From contig CAMYJW010000030.1 in assembly GCA_947258815.1 (NCBI GenBank), positions 744,001 through 808,000 of the forward strand: 64,000 nt of DNA. The letters are read 5' to 3'. The notes beneath the pieces were generated by a model. That model saw nothing but the letters and a program-made list of their open reading frames with translations. It was not told the DNA's origin and did not search any database. Shown here one piece after another: positions 17,272 through 26,194 of this stretch (its first letter is position 1; every line of letters starts with the position of its first letter). A program made the translations under genes and the position numbers. The DNA comes from an uncultured Sphingomonadaceae bacterium. Lineage in GTDB: Bacteria; Pseudomonadota; Alphaproteobacteria; Sphingomonadales; Sphingomonadaceae.

Positions 17272-18282
17272 GTGACTGATATGATCGCCCGGCAGGTGCA
17301 GCTTTGTCGCCAGCCGCAAGGACATATCCGGGCTGACGATTTCGAGCTGGTCGAAACGCCCCTTCCCGCTTTGGGCGCAGGCGATGTGCTTGTGCGCAAC
17401 ACATGGATGTCGGTCGATCCCTATATGCGGCTGGTCCTGACCGGACAGGACGGCTTCGTCCCGCAAAAGCGCCCCGGTGAGGTGATGGATGGCGCCGCCG
17501 TCGGTATTGTCGAACAATCCGGTGATCCGGCGTTTCCCGTCGGCACGTTGGTGCTGAGCGCCAATGGCTGGCGCTCGCATTTCGTTGCAAAAGGCGATGC
17601 GCTGACGGCGCTCCCCGATACGGACGCCCCGCCGCAATGGTATCTTGGCGTGTTGGGGCTGACGGGGATCACCGCCTGGCTGGGCATCGAAAAAGTGCTG
17701 CTTCCAGCCGCTGGAGAAACGATACTGATTTCGGGCGCGTCCGGCGCGGTCGGCTCAATTGCGGTTCAGCTCGCAAAACAGCGCGGCGCGAAAGTTCTGG
17801 CCACCTGCGGATCGGACACCAAAGCACGCTGGCTGCGCGAGGACGTGGGGGCGGATGCGGTTTTCAACTACCGCACCGGCGGCGCGCTTTCCGATTTCGT
17901 CCGCGAAGCCGCGCCGGACGGGCTTGACTGCTATTTCGATAATGTCGGCGGCAGCATGCTGGAAAGCGCGTTCGATCTGATGAAGTCTTATGGCCGGATC
18001 GGCCTGTGCGGCGCGATTTCGCAATATGAAACAGGTGATTACCGGCGCGGCCCGGCTAACTTTTTCATCGCGATAGAAAAGTCGCTGCGGCTGGAAGGGT
18101 TCAATGCCTTCCTGCTGACCCCACAGGAAAACGCGGACATTGCGCGCGATCTTGCGGACCGCGCCCAAAGCGGTGCGATCAGACCTTTCGAAACCGTTGT
18201 CGACGGACTGGATCAGGCTGCGGCTGCTTTCGCCGCGCTGTTCGAAGGCGGCTATCCCGGCAAAGTCGTCGTCAGTATCTGA
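17272..18282 (+). CDS. NADP-dependent MDR-family oxidoreductase (prostaglandin/alkenal reductase type)
   Basis: A 336-aa zinc-free medium-chain reductase of the leukotriene B4 dehydrogenase / CurA-like group. It has SVDPYMRLVLTG near residue 47, LGVLGLTGITAWLG near 125, and the nucleotide motif ISGASGAVGSIAVQLAKQRGAKV near 150. It starts with GTG 8 bases after the luciferase-like gene. Members reduce the C=C bond of enones or alkenals; such an activity would fit saturation of an unsaturated ketone before or after oxygenation. It converges on the Rieske gene. Confidence 0.92.
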   Translation: MTDMIARQVQLCRQPQGHIRADDFELVETPLPALGAGDVLVRNTWMSVDPYMRLVLTGQDGFVPQKRPGEVMDGAAVGIVEQSGDPAFPVGTLVLSANGWRSHFVAKGDALTALPDTDAPPQWYLGVLGLTGITAWLGIEKVLLPAAGETILISGASGAVGSIAVQLAKQRGAKVLATCGSDTKARWLREDVGADAVFNYRTGGALSDFVREAAPDGLDCYFDNVGGSMLESAFDLMKSYGRIGLCGAISQYETGDYRRGPANFFIAIEKSLRLEGFNAFLLTPQENADIARDLADRAQSGAIRPFETVVDGLDQAAAAFAALFEGGYPGKVVVSI

Positions 18283-18311
18283 GTGACGCCTTCAACCTGA
18301 TCCCGCGCGGC

Positions 18312-19574
18312 CTAAAGTTTTCGCAGCCCCGCAATCGGCAGATCGACGGGCGTAATACGCAGATTTTCGGGAATATTCTCGCTGCCGATCACCCGGTCGA
18401 GATGCTGTTGGTGATTATAGACGAACTGCTCCGCATAAGAAACCTGAGCGGATTTGATGCCGCCGCCGCTCATCGATGCGTGCATATCGCTGAGCATGAA
18501 CACATCTTCTTCCACCACAGGAAGGAACGCGGTGATCGCATCTTCGCACAAGGCTTCGTGCTCATCCCTGGTCAGTCCGTCGTTCTGGATTTTCAGGATA
18601 TGCAGGTTCATCCGCGTCCGCCCGGATTCAAGCGGCACCGATTCCACGATCGAAAAGACGTTCGCGGCAACGGGCATAACCAGATTGGGAAACAGGCTGT
18701 AGGCCAGCGATGATTGATTGGTAATCGGTTTCAGCGGATTCTGAACCGATTTCACCGTCTTGTAGATTCCGGCCCCCTCACCCGCGCGCGCCTTGGTGAT
18801 CATAACATTATGTCCGTTGTCGAACATGTATTTGGCGTGGCACCGGTAATCGAGCGTTCCATGAACGGTATCGGTGTGCGTGTGGGGAATGTGATACGTC
18901 TCGTTAAAGTTGTCGTTGCAGCCCTTCCAGTTGCAGTTCACTTCCCAGCTCAGCGTCCGGTACAGTTCAACCTTGTCGAGCGGAACATCGGCCATCAGTT
19001 GCGAAGTCTGGGCGAAAAAGCTGTCCAGCGGTTCGGCGTCCATGTCAAAATTGACGAACACAAGATTGCCCAGACGTTCGCAGCGCAGCGGCGTCATCGA
19101 CCGTTCCTGGCGGTCAACATGAGGAAACTCGTGCTCTGACGGCATGTAAACCAGCGCGCCATCGAGTTCATACGTCCAGTTGTGATAGATACAGCGAAAC
19201 CGGTCAATCTTGCCTGATGACTGGTAACAGAGCCGGGCGCCGCGATGCTGGCAGACATTGTGAAACGCCCTGATCGCCCCATCGCGCCCCCTGACAAGAA
19301 CGATCGGCTTGCCCAGAAACTCGAATGCCTTGAACGTGCCGTTCGCGGGCAGTTCGCTGGCGAAACCGGCCAGAAACCAGACGCTGGACCACATGTGCTT
19401 CTTTTCAAGCTCGAAAAATTCCGCATCGACATAGCGCCCGATGGGGATAGGCGGCAGATGCGGGAAGCCTTCAGGATAGATATGCTCGGTCAGCAGCTTC
19501 TTTTCAAACTCCCACTGGGCTTCCACATAATCGACATCTTCAAGCCGTTTAATGTCAGCATCGTGCTTGCCCAT
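18312..19574 (-). CDS. Rieske non-heme iron oxygenase, alpha subunit
   Basis: A 420-aa aromatic-ring-hydroxylating-type oxygenase subunit. The Rieske ligands are CQHRG and CIYHNW about 20 residues apart, near residues 96-120. The mononuclear iron site is in NDNFNETYHIPHTHTDT. The ATG at 19574 (MGKHDADIK) is preferred; upstream codons are not conserved-looking. No beta subunit, ferredoxin or reductase lies next to it, so it must borrow electron carriers. A ring-hydroxylating or demethylating monooxygenase or dioxygenase role is possible. Confidence 0.92.
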   Translation of the reverse strand: MGKHDADIKRLEDVDYVEAQWEFEKKLLTEHIYPEGFPHLPPIPIGRYVDAEFFELEKKHMWSSVWFLAGFASELPANGTFKAFEFLGKPIVLVRGRDGAIRAFHNVCQHRGARLCYQSSGKIDRFRCIYHNWTYELDGALVYMPSEHEFPHVDRQERSMTPLRCERLGNLVFVNFDMDAEPLDSFFAQTSQLMADVPLDKVELYRTLSWEVNCNWKGCNDNFNETYHIPHTHTDTVHGTLDYRCHAKYMFDNGHNVMITKARAGEGAGIYKTVKSVQNPLKPITNQSSLAYSLFPNLVMPVAANVFSIVESVPLESGRTRMNLHILKIQNDGLTRDEHEALCEDAITAFLPVVEEDVFMLSDMHASMSGGGIKSAQVSYAEQFVYNHQQHLDRVIGSENIPENLRITPVDLPIAGLRKL

Positions 19575-19873
19575 CGCCTGTCTCCACCCTCTCAAATCAG
19601 CCCGGTCAGGCCTGCCGCGCATCGGGACAGAACAGATCGGCCGAACATCTCAGAAACCCGAAAATATATCATTTTATGTATTTCAGATATTACCCGCCCC
19701 TTCCAAAACCTGTCAACCTGACCGGCATCGTCCGCCTGCCAATATGAGCCAAATCCGAGGTCGGGAAATGCATGCCCCCTGCCCGGTCCTGGCGCGGGAC
19801 GTGTTTATGGCAAAGATCGGACGGACAAACCCGAATCCGCTCTTACCCGGTGCGGCCTTGATTCCAGGTGCAA
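19575..19873. other. Intergenic region upstream of the Rieske gene
   Basis: About 300 bases without a convincing gene. The part at 19655-19695 is AT-rich and probably holds the promoter of the Rieske gene on the minus strand. No clear palindrome was found. Confidence 0.4.
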
Positions 19874-20890
19874 TCAGGCATTGTTCAGAAACATCACATA
19901 GGCGTTCAGCAGGTAGATCGTGAACAGTGCAATGCTGGTCCAGCCAACGGTGCGGAACAGCCGCGTTTTCGGGCGGTAAAGCAATCCGGCGATCACCACC
20001 CCGGTCATAACCACTGCCGCCATCGCGGTTACGCTGTGCGATTTCGACGCCGTTTCAAGGATCGGCGCGTCTGTGTAAACGACATCTTCAGCAGCGAGGA
20101 TCAGGATGTTGAACAGGTTGCTGCCCAGCAGATTGGCGATAGCCATGTTGACCGCGCCTTGACGCAGCGCGGCAAAGGAAACGGCAAGTTCGGGCAGCGA
20201 CGTGGCCGCCGCCACGAAAATCGTGCCGACAAGGCCGCGCCCCAGTTCGGTGCGATCCGCGATCCCGGCGCTGGCCACCGGCAGAAGAATGCCGCCGATC
20301 AGAATTGCCGCCGCGGAAATCGCGAACCATTTCTGCGCCTGTGACAAGGTGCGTTCGGGCGCGGTCTCGGCTGTCTCTCGTGCCGCGCTTTCACGCGCCG
20401 TCGCCTCATAGTTGTAGATCGCCCGCGTTGCGATCACATAGAGCACCAGAATCACAACCGACGCCACGCTGACCGATCCCAGCTGCGGCCCGATCTCCAT
20501 GCCGCCCACCATCACCGTCAGCCCGGCAAAACCGATCATCATGATCCCGAAACTTGCCGAAAGGATATGCGCCTGACGCGCCTGCCGATAGACCGATTCC
20601 CCCCGCACCGCGAAATCCAGAACCACCAGCATCAGCAGGTTGAATACGCAGCTTCCGAAAACGGCGCCAACCGCGATCTCGGGCGCATGGGCAATCCGTA
20701 TCGAGGATATGCCCGCGGCAAGTTCCGGCAGCGAGGTGATCGAGGCAAGCAGGATCAGGCCCACCCAGTCATCCGAAAGGCCGCGCCTGTCAGCAATAAT
20801 CTCCGCATTTTGCGTCAGCTTCGGCCCGGCGAACAGGATCAGCAGCGCGCAGCCGCCAAACAGCATCCAGAGAAGAACAAGGCTAACCAC
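19874..20890 (-). CDS. CaCA-family sodium/calcium-type antiporter
   Basis: A 338-aa inner-membrane antiporter with about ten hydrophobic segments. Both alpha repeats are visible: SITSLPELAAGISSI with GSCVFNLLML near residues 50-90, and ATSLPELAVSFAALRQG with NLLGSNLFNI near 225-260. A hydrophilic loop (about 160-190) separates the halves. Its start overlaps the P-type ATPase gene by 8 bases, so the two cation transporters are co-expressed, presumably for calcium export. It ends the long minus-strand run. Confidence 0.92.
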   Translation of the reverse strand: MVSLVLLWMLFGGCALLILFAGPKLTQNAEIIADRRGLSDDWVGLILLASITSLPELAAGISSIRIAHAPEIAVGAVFGSCVFNLLMLVVLDFAVRGESVYRQARQAHILSASFGIMMIGFAGLTVMVGGMEIGPQLGSVSVASVVILVLYVIATRAIYNYEATARESAARETAETAPERTLSQAQKWFAISAAAILIGGILLPVASAGIADRTELGRGLVGTIFVAAATSLPELAVSFAALRQGAVNMAIANLLGSNLFNILILAAEDVVYTDAPILETASKSHSVTAMAAVVMTGVVIAGLLYRPKTRLFRTVGWTSIALFTIYLLNAYVMFLNNA

Positions 20891-23486
20891 GTGCGGCCTG
20901 CTCCTGCTCCGGTCGCCGTCCCGCGATCAGTTTCAGCCCTTCGGAAAGCGCCAGTCCGCTCAGCGAAAGCAGAGCGCAAAGGCCAAGCTCACGCATCGTA
21001 AGCGGTGTCGTGTGAAACAGGCTCTGGCCAAGCGGATGATAGATCACCACCAGATGCAGCGCCGCAGTCACTGCGATGGCCACCAGCAGGAACGGATTGC
21101 CCAGCGGATTCTGCCGGAATATCGACTTGTGGTTCGATCGTGCCGCGACAGCCTGCCCCAGTTGAAGGAAAGTCAGCACCGTAAACACCATCGTTTGCCA
21201 GTTTGCACTTCCCGCGGACAAGGCGCCATATTGAACGCCCAGCGTGACCGCCGCCATAAACCCGCCAAACACCGCGATGTTACGCCACATCGCCGCGTTG
21301 AAAAGCCCCCGATCGGGCGGCAACGGCGCGCGACGCATCACATCGCCTTCTGCCGGTTCAGCCGCCAGGGCCAGTCCGGGAAGACCATCGGTGACCAGAT
21401 TGATCCACAGAATCTGAAGCGGCAGCAACGGCAGCGGCAGGCCCAGCAGCGGCGCGAAGAAGATCGTCAGCACTTCTGCAAGATTGCAGGCCAGAACATA
21501 GCGGATGAACTTGCGAATGTTGTCAAAAATCCGCCGCCCTTCGCGCACTGCGGCAACAATCGACGCGAAATTGTCGTCAAGCAGCACAAGATCAGCCGCT
21601 TCACGGGCGACATCGGTTCCGATGTGCCCCATGGCAACGCCAATGTCGGCGCGCGACAATGCAGGCGCATCGTTGATCCCGTCGCCCGTCATCGCCGCAA
21701 ATTCGCCCTGGGCCTGCAAAGCCTCGACAATGCGGATTTTCTGCGCCGGATCGACCCGCGCATAGACCCGCGTGGTCAGCACCCGCTCTGCCAGCGCATC
21801 ATCGCTAAGCCTTGCAAGTTCCGGGCCGCTGACCACACCGTCACCCGGCCCCGCCAGACCGATTTCTTCGGCAATCGCGCGCGCCGTCTGCGGGTGATCG
21901 CCCGTAATCATAACCGGACTGATTCCGGCCGCCTTGCACATGGCAATCGCCGGAGCGGACTCCGCGCGCGGGGGATCCTGCAGGCCGACAATCCCCAGTA
22001 TCTCAAGATCAGCGTCAATCCCGTCGGTTTGCGGTGGCGCTGCGGTTATGCGCCGGGCAAATGCCAGAACCCGCATCCCGCCGCGCGCGAGTTCATCAAC
22101 TTCCTCCTGCCTGCCCGGCACATGCGCCAGCAAAACTTCGGGCGCACCTTTCATATAAGACACATAGCCGGTGTCGGTGCGGTGCACTGTCGTCATCCGT
22201 TTGCGATCGGACGTAAAAGCGAATGTCGCGACGCGCGGAAACGTTTCTTCCAGCGTCTTCCGGTCATGGCCCTGTTCGCCTGCATACTGCGACAGTGCCA
22301 GTTCCGTCGGCTCTCCGGTCGGGCCATCCTCGCCGGTGCTGTCCACTTCACTGCACAGGGCCATCGCCTTCAGCAGTTCTTCCATGCGTTCGCTGCGCAC
22401 CGCCACCACATGCATCCGGTTTTGCGTGAGCGTGCCGGTCTTGTCCGTGCAGATATACGTAACGGACCCCAGCGTCTCGACGGCCGGCAACCGCCGGATC
22501 AATGCGTTGTGACGCGCCATTTTGCGCGCGCCCACGGCCAGAAGCACGGTGACAATAGCGGGCAGCGCTTCGGGCATTGCCGCCACGGCCACGCTGGCCG
22601 CTGTCATAAACATGATCAGCGGCGGATGACCGCGAAGCAGGCCAACAGCGAAAATAATCACGCACACGGCAAAGGCGGCAAACGCCAGCTGGCGGCTGAC
22701 TCTGCCCAACCGTTTTTGCAGCGGCGTGCGCACGCGGCTTCCCGGATCCAGCATACCGGCGATCTTGCCGATTTCGCTCCCCGATCCCGTGGCGACGACC
22801 AGCCCGCTGGCGCTGCCGCGCGTAACCAGTGTGCCGCGATACGCCATGTTGATGCGATCTCCCAACGGAAGATCTTCACCGGCAAGCGGTTCGGAAATCT
22901 TGTGCGCGCTCAGCGATTCACCCGTCAGCGCGGCTTCATCGACTTCAAGATCGCGGACCTGCGTGAGACGGATATCGGCCGGAACCAGCCCGCCCGATTC
23001 CAGCATCACAAGATCGCCCACCACCAGATCATCGGCGGATACATGGCAACTGCGACCGCCACGGATCACCAGCACCTCATGCGGCACCAGCCGCTTGAGC
23101 GCCGCAACCGCGCGCGTGGCCCGCAATTCATGAAAGAATCCGATCACCGCGTTGATCAGCAGGATCAGCGCGATCATCCCTGAATCGCGAATCTCGCCCG
23201 CAACAGCCGCGACCAGAGCGGCCGCCAGCAAGACCAGCACCATCACATCGCTGAACTGGCCAAGCGCCAGCCGCCACAACTTCGGCCCGGCAGCCGCTTC
23301 GATAAGATTTGCACCGTCACGCTCAAGACGCGCGCGCGCCTCGGCCTTGTCCAGGCCGGCTGACGGATCGCTGGACAGTGCATCCGCCGCTGCGGAAACG
23401 TCAAGCGAACTCCAGCCCGATCCGCTCCTGGCGGGGGGCGTTGTGCCTTGCGCAATCGCTGATCGATCACCCCACATGCTGATCAC
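20883..23486 (-). CDS. P2-type cation-transporting ATPase (calcium-like)
   Basis: An 867-aa P-type ATPase. In order it shows an N-terminal cation-ATPase domain, DEAALTGESL near 180, membrane segment 4 with PEALP near 310, the phosphorylation motif DKTGTLT near 350, MITGDHPQTA, and GDGINDAPALSRADIGVAMG near 610. Segment 6 reads NLVTDGLPGLAL, like SERCA-type pumps, so calcium (or another divalent ion) export is likely. It follows acetate kinase and overlaps the antiporter gene. Similar ATPases occur in alphaproteobacterial low-oxygen clusters. Confidence 0.93.
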   Translation of the reverse strand: MISMWGDRSAIAQGTTPPARSGSGWSSLDVSAAADALSSDPSAGLDKAEARARLERDGANLIEAAAGPKLWRLALGQFSDVMVLVLLAAALVAAVAGEIRDSGMIALILLINAVIGFFHELRATRAVAALKRLVPHEVLVIRGGRSCHVSADDLVVGDLVMLESGGLVPADIRLTQVRDLEVDEAALTGESLSAHKISEPLAGEDLPLGDRINMAYRGTLVTRGSASGLVVATGSGSEIGKIAGMLDPGSRVRTPLQKRLGRVSRQLAFAAFAVCVIIFAVGLLRGHPPLIMFMTAASVAVAAMPEALPAIVTVLLAVGARKMARHNALIRRLPAVETLGSVTYICTDKTGTLTQNRMHVVAVRSERMEELLKAMALCSEVDSTGEDGPTGEPTELALSQYAGEQGHDRKTLEETFPRVATFAFTSDRKRMTTVHRTDTGYVSYMKGAPEVLLAHVPGRQEEVDELARGGMRVLAFARRITAAPPQTDGIDADLEILGIVGLQDPPRAESAPAIAMCKAAGISPVMITGDHPQTARAIAEEIGLAGPGDGVVSGPELARLSDDALAERVLTTRVYARVDPAQKIRIVEALQAQGEFAAMTGDGINDAPALSRADIGVAMGHIGTDVAREAADLVLLDDNFASIVAAVREGRRIFDNIRKFIRYVLACNLAEVLTIFFAPLLGLPLPLLPLQILWINLVTDGLPGLALAAEPAEGDVMRRAPLPPDRGLFNAAMWRNIAVFGGFMAAVTLGVQYGALSAGSANWQTMVFTVLTFLQLGQAVAARSNHKSIFRQNPLGNPFLLVAIAVTAALHLVVIYHPLGQSLFHTTPLTMRELGLCALLSLSGLALSEGLKLIAGRRPEQEQAARG

Positions 23487-23537
23487 CGGCTATCCCATGT
23501 TGGTCCACGCCGCACAAAACGGCACCGCGCGGCACAT

Positions 23538-24731
23538 TCAGAACGGGCCAAGAGCGCGCACGGCATCGGCAATCACCGACTCCTCGTCCGTTGGAACGAC
23601 CAGCACCGCAATTTTCGATTGCGCCATGCTGATCGTCGCCGCATTCGCATCGTTGGCCACGGGATCGAGATCGAGTCCCAGCCATGCCAGCCGCGCGCAA
23701 ATCTTCTGCCTGACAAGCGCGCTGTTCTCCCCGATCCCGGCAGTGAAAACCAGCGCATCCAGTCCTTCCAGCGCCGCCACCAGCCCCGCTGTTTCAACCG
23801 CCGCACGATAGCAGAACAGATCGATGGCCCGCGCTGCTCGTGGATCTTCGCTCGCCTGCAGGATCTGCATGTTGTTGCTGACGCCCGAAACGCCAAGCAG
23901 GCCTGAATCGTTATAAAGCATGTGTTGCACCTGATCGGCGCTCAATCCCCTGGTCTGCATCAGATAGAGGATAACACCCGGATCGATGCTGCCACAGCGC
24001 GTGCCCATCACCAGTCCGTCAAGCGCAGTGAAACCCATGCTGCTGGCGACACTTTTGCACGCTTTCATCGCACAAAGGCTGGCCCCGTTGCCAAGATGCG
24101 CGACGATCACCCGGCCCATGGCGTTCTTGCCCAGAAGATCGGGCAGAACGCTGGCGATATAGCCATAGGACAGGCCGTGAAAGCCATACCGGACGATCCC
24201 TTCATCGCTCAACCCATGCGGGATCGCATAAAGCTGGGCAAGTTCAGGCTGGGAGCGGTGAAAGCTGGTATCGAAGCACGCGATTTGCGGCAAATCCGGC
24301 ATGCGGCGCGCCATTGCCTCGATCGCCGCAAGGTTATGCGGCTGATGCAGCGGGGCGAGCGGCGCCAGTGTGCCAAGCCGGGCCAGCACATCGCCATCTA
24401 TCCGCACCGGAGCGGTAAATTCACGGCCACCGTGGACAACCCGATGCCCCGCCGCCACGAGGCGGAAACCGGCGCCGTGCTGGCCGATCCAGTCCAGCAG
24501 CCACGCGATCAGGTCTTCGTGGGAGGACGTCTTGTCATAACCTGGCAGCGCATCGCGCGTGCCTTGCCCGTCCGCATCGCTGGCAACAAACGCTGGCGCG
24601 CGGCCAATCCCGCTGATCTGCCCGTGGCACAGCGGCTCGCGGCTGCGGCCCGCTGCCGGGTAAAGCGCGAACTTGATGCTGGAAGAACCGGCATTGATAA
24701 CCAGAACCGCATCGCTCGCTCCCCCCGTCAT
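23538..24731 (-). CDS. ackA: Acetate/propionate kinase
   Basis: A 397-aa acetate-kinase-family enzyme making acetate and ATP from acetyl phosphate. It opens with VLVINAGSSSIKFALY, and has AGHRVVHGG near residue 100, FDTSFH near 170, RYGFHGLSYGYI near 200, HLGNGASLCA near 225 and the late FTAGIGENSA. Its ATG overlaps the phosphotransacetylase stop (ATGA), giving a complete Pta-Ack pair. It probably supplies ATP from acyl-CoA when respiration is limited. Confidence 0.94.
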   Translation of the reverse strand: MTGGASDAVLVINAGSSSIKFALYPAAGRSREPLCHGQISGIGRAPAFVASDADGQGTRDALPGYDKTSSHEDLIAWLLDWIGQHGAGFRLVAAGHRVVHGGREFTAPVRIDGDVLARLGTLAPLAPLHQPHNLAAIEAMARRMPDLPQIACFDTSFHRSQPELAQLYAIPHGLSDEGIVRYGFHGLSYGYIASVLPDLLGKNAMGRVIVAHLGNGASLCAMKACKSVASSMGFTALDGLVMGTRCGSIDPGVILYLMQTRGLSADQVQHMLYNDSGLLGVSGVSNNMQILQASEDPRAARAIDLFCYRAAVETAGLVAALEGLDALVFTAGIGENSALVRQKICARLAWLGLDLDPVANDANAATISMAQSKIAVLVVPTDEESVIADAVRALGPF

Positions 24732-26122
24732 GGCGCGCTCTTGCGATTGTGGTGGATGTAAAGCTGCGCCAGTGCGCTCGATGCCAGCCGCGACAACGTG
24801 CCGTCGGCGCGGCTGGTCAGGATAATCGGAACCCGCGCGCCCAGCACAATTCCGGCGGCTTCTGCGCCCGCCAGATAGATCAGTTGTTTGGCCAGCATGT
24901 TGCCTGACTCCAGATCGGGCACGATCAGGATGTCCGCATCACCCGCGACATCGGAAACGATGCCTTTGGCTTCTGCTGCCGCCTTTGAAATCGCGTTGTC
25001 GAACGCCAGCGGGCCATCAAGCAGGCCGCCCGCGATCTGTCCGCGCTGCGCCATCTTGCACAGCGCAGCCGCATCAAGCGTTGATGAAATTCGCGGGCTG
25101 ACAGTCTCCACGGCAGACAGGATCGCCACCTTGGGCAGCGCCACACCCAGCGCGTGGGCCAGATCTATGGCATTTTGAACAATGTCGCGCTTGACGCCCA
25201 GATCGGGATAGATGTTGATCGCCGCATCGGTGATGAAAAGCGGCTTGGGATAATGCGGCACATCCAGCACGAAGATGTGGCTCATCCGCCGTTCAGTTCG
25301 CAGACCAAGAGCGCTGTCGATCACGGCGTCCATCAGTTCGTCGGTGTGGATCTTGCCCTTCATGATCGCGCGGACATCGCCCTGCCGAACCAGCTCCACC
25401 GCTTTTTCGGCAGCGGCATGACTGTGCGGCACATCGATCAGTTCCACCCCTTCGAGATCGCGCTTCGCCTCTTGCGCGGCGGCTGCGATTTTGGCGCGGG
25501 GGCCGATCAGGACCGCCGCGATCAGCCCCTGACTTTGCGCTTCCAGCGCGCCCGTCAGCGAAACCGCATCGCATGGATGCACAATCGCCGTGCGCACCGG
25601 ATCAAGATCATGCGTCGCGGCGATCAGATCCTGATATTGCGCGCCATGTGCGTGCAAGTGCGCCTCTGGCAACAGCGCGCGAGGCCGCCGGATCTTCAGA
25701 TCGGGCGCAACAACTTCGGCTTGCCCGGAAATCACCGTTTCGCCATCTTGATTGCGGCAGATACACTCAAGCACCAGAGAGCGGGTGTCGGCCCGTTTCC
25801 CACTGACGCAAACGCGAACCGTGATCGTATCGCCCAGGGCAACCGGTTTGAGGAACTCCAGCGACTGGCCGCGATAGACCGCGCCGGGCCCTGGCAATTC
25901 GCTGCCCAGCACCGCGGAAATCAGCGCGCCGCCCCACATGCCATGAGCAACGAACCGCTGGAACATTTCCGATTGACCAAGCTCGGCGTCGATGTGGGCC
26001 GGGTTCACTTCGCCCGACATCATCGTGAACAGGTCGATATCTTCTGATCCGAGTGTGCGGGTCAGCTCGGCACTGGCGCCGATCTCGATCTCGTCAAACG
26101 TCCGGTTCTCGATATATTGCAT
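24728..26122 (-). CDS. MaoC-like hydratase / phosphate acetyltransferase fusion
   Basis: A 464-aa two-domain protein. Residues about 1-150 are a MaoC/R-hydratase hot-dog domain (TMMSGEVNPAHIDAE near 35, FVAHGMWGGALISAVLGSELPGPG near 57). Residues about 165-460 are a phosphate acetyl/butyryltransferase domain (IAAVLIGP, VRAIMKGKIHTDEL, FITDAAINIYPDLGVKRDIVQNA, LIVPDLESGNMLAKQL). The fusion is a known architecture annotated as bifunctional enoyl-CoA hydratase/phosphate acetyltransferase. It sits between PHA synthase and acetate kinase, linking acyl-CoA, PHA precursors and acetyl phosphate. Confidence 0.93.
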   Translation of the reverse strand: MQYIENRTFDEIEIGASAELTRTLGSEDIDLFTMMSGEVNPAHIDAELGQSEMFQRFVAHGMWGGALISAVLGSELPGPGAVYRGQSLEFLKPVALGDTITVRVCVSGKRADTRSLVLECICRNQDGETVISGQAEVVAPDLKIRRPRALLPEAHLHAHGAQYQDLIAATHDLDPVRTAIVHPCDAVSLTGALEAQSQGLIAAVLIGPRAKIAAAAQEAKRDLEGVELIDVPHSHAAAEKAVELVRQGDVRAIMKGKIHTDELMDAVIDSALGLRTERRMSHIFVLDVPHYPKPLFITDAAINIYPDLGVKRDIVQNAIDLAHALGVALPKVAILSAVETVSPRISSTLDAAALCKMAQRGQIAGGLLDGPLAFDNAISKAAAEAKGIVSDVAGDADILIVPDLESGNMLAKQLIYLAGAEAAGIVLGARVPIILTSRADGTLSRLASSALAQLYIHHNRKSAP

Positions 26123-26194
26123 AGGTTCCGCCTCAAGACTGTCCGGTCAATTCCGCGCTGTCATGCGCAACACTCACTGGTGCCGCCCCACGTA

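Noticed and set aside
20640..23183. An 847-codon open frame on the plus strand
   Set aside because: It lies fully antisense to the P-type ATPase gene, whose motifs are unambiguous; the product is rich in Arg, His and Gln with no family features, as expected from GC-rich antisense reading.
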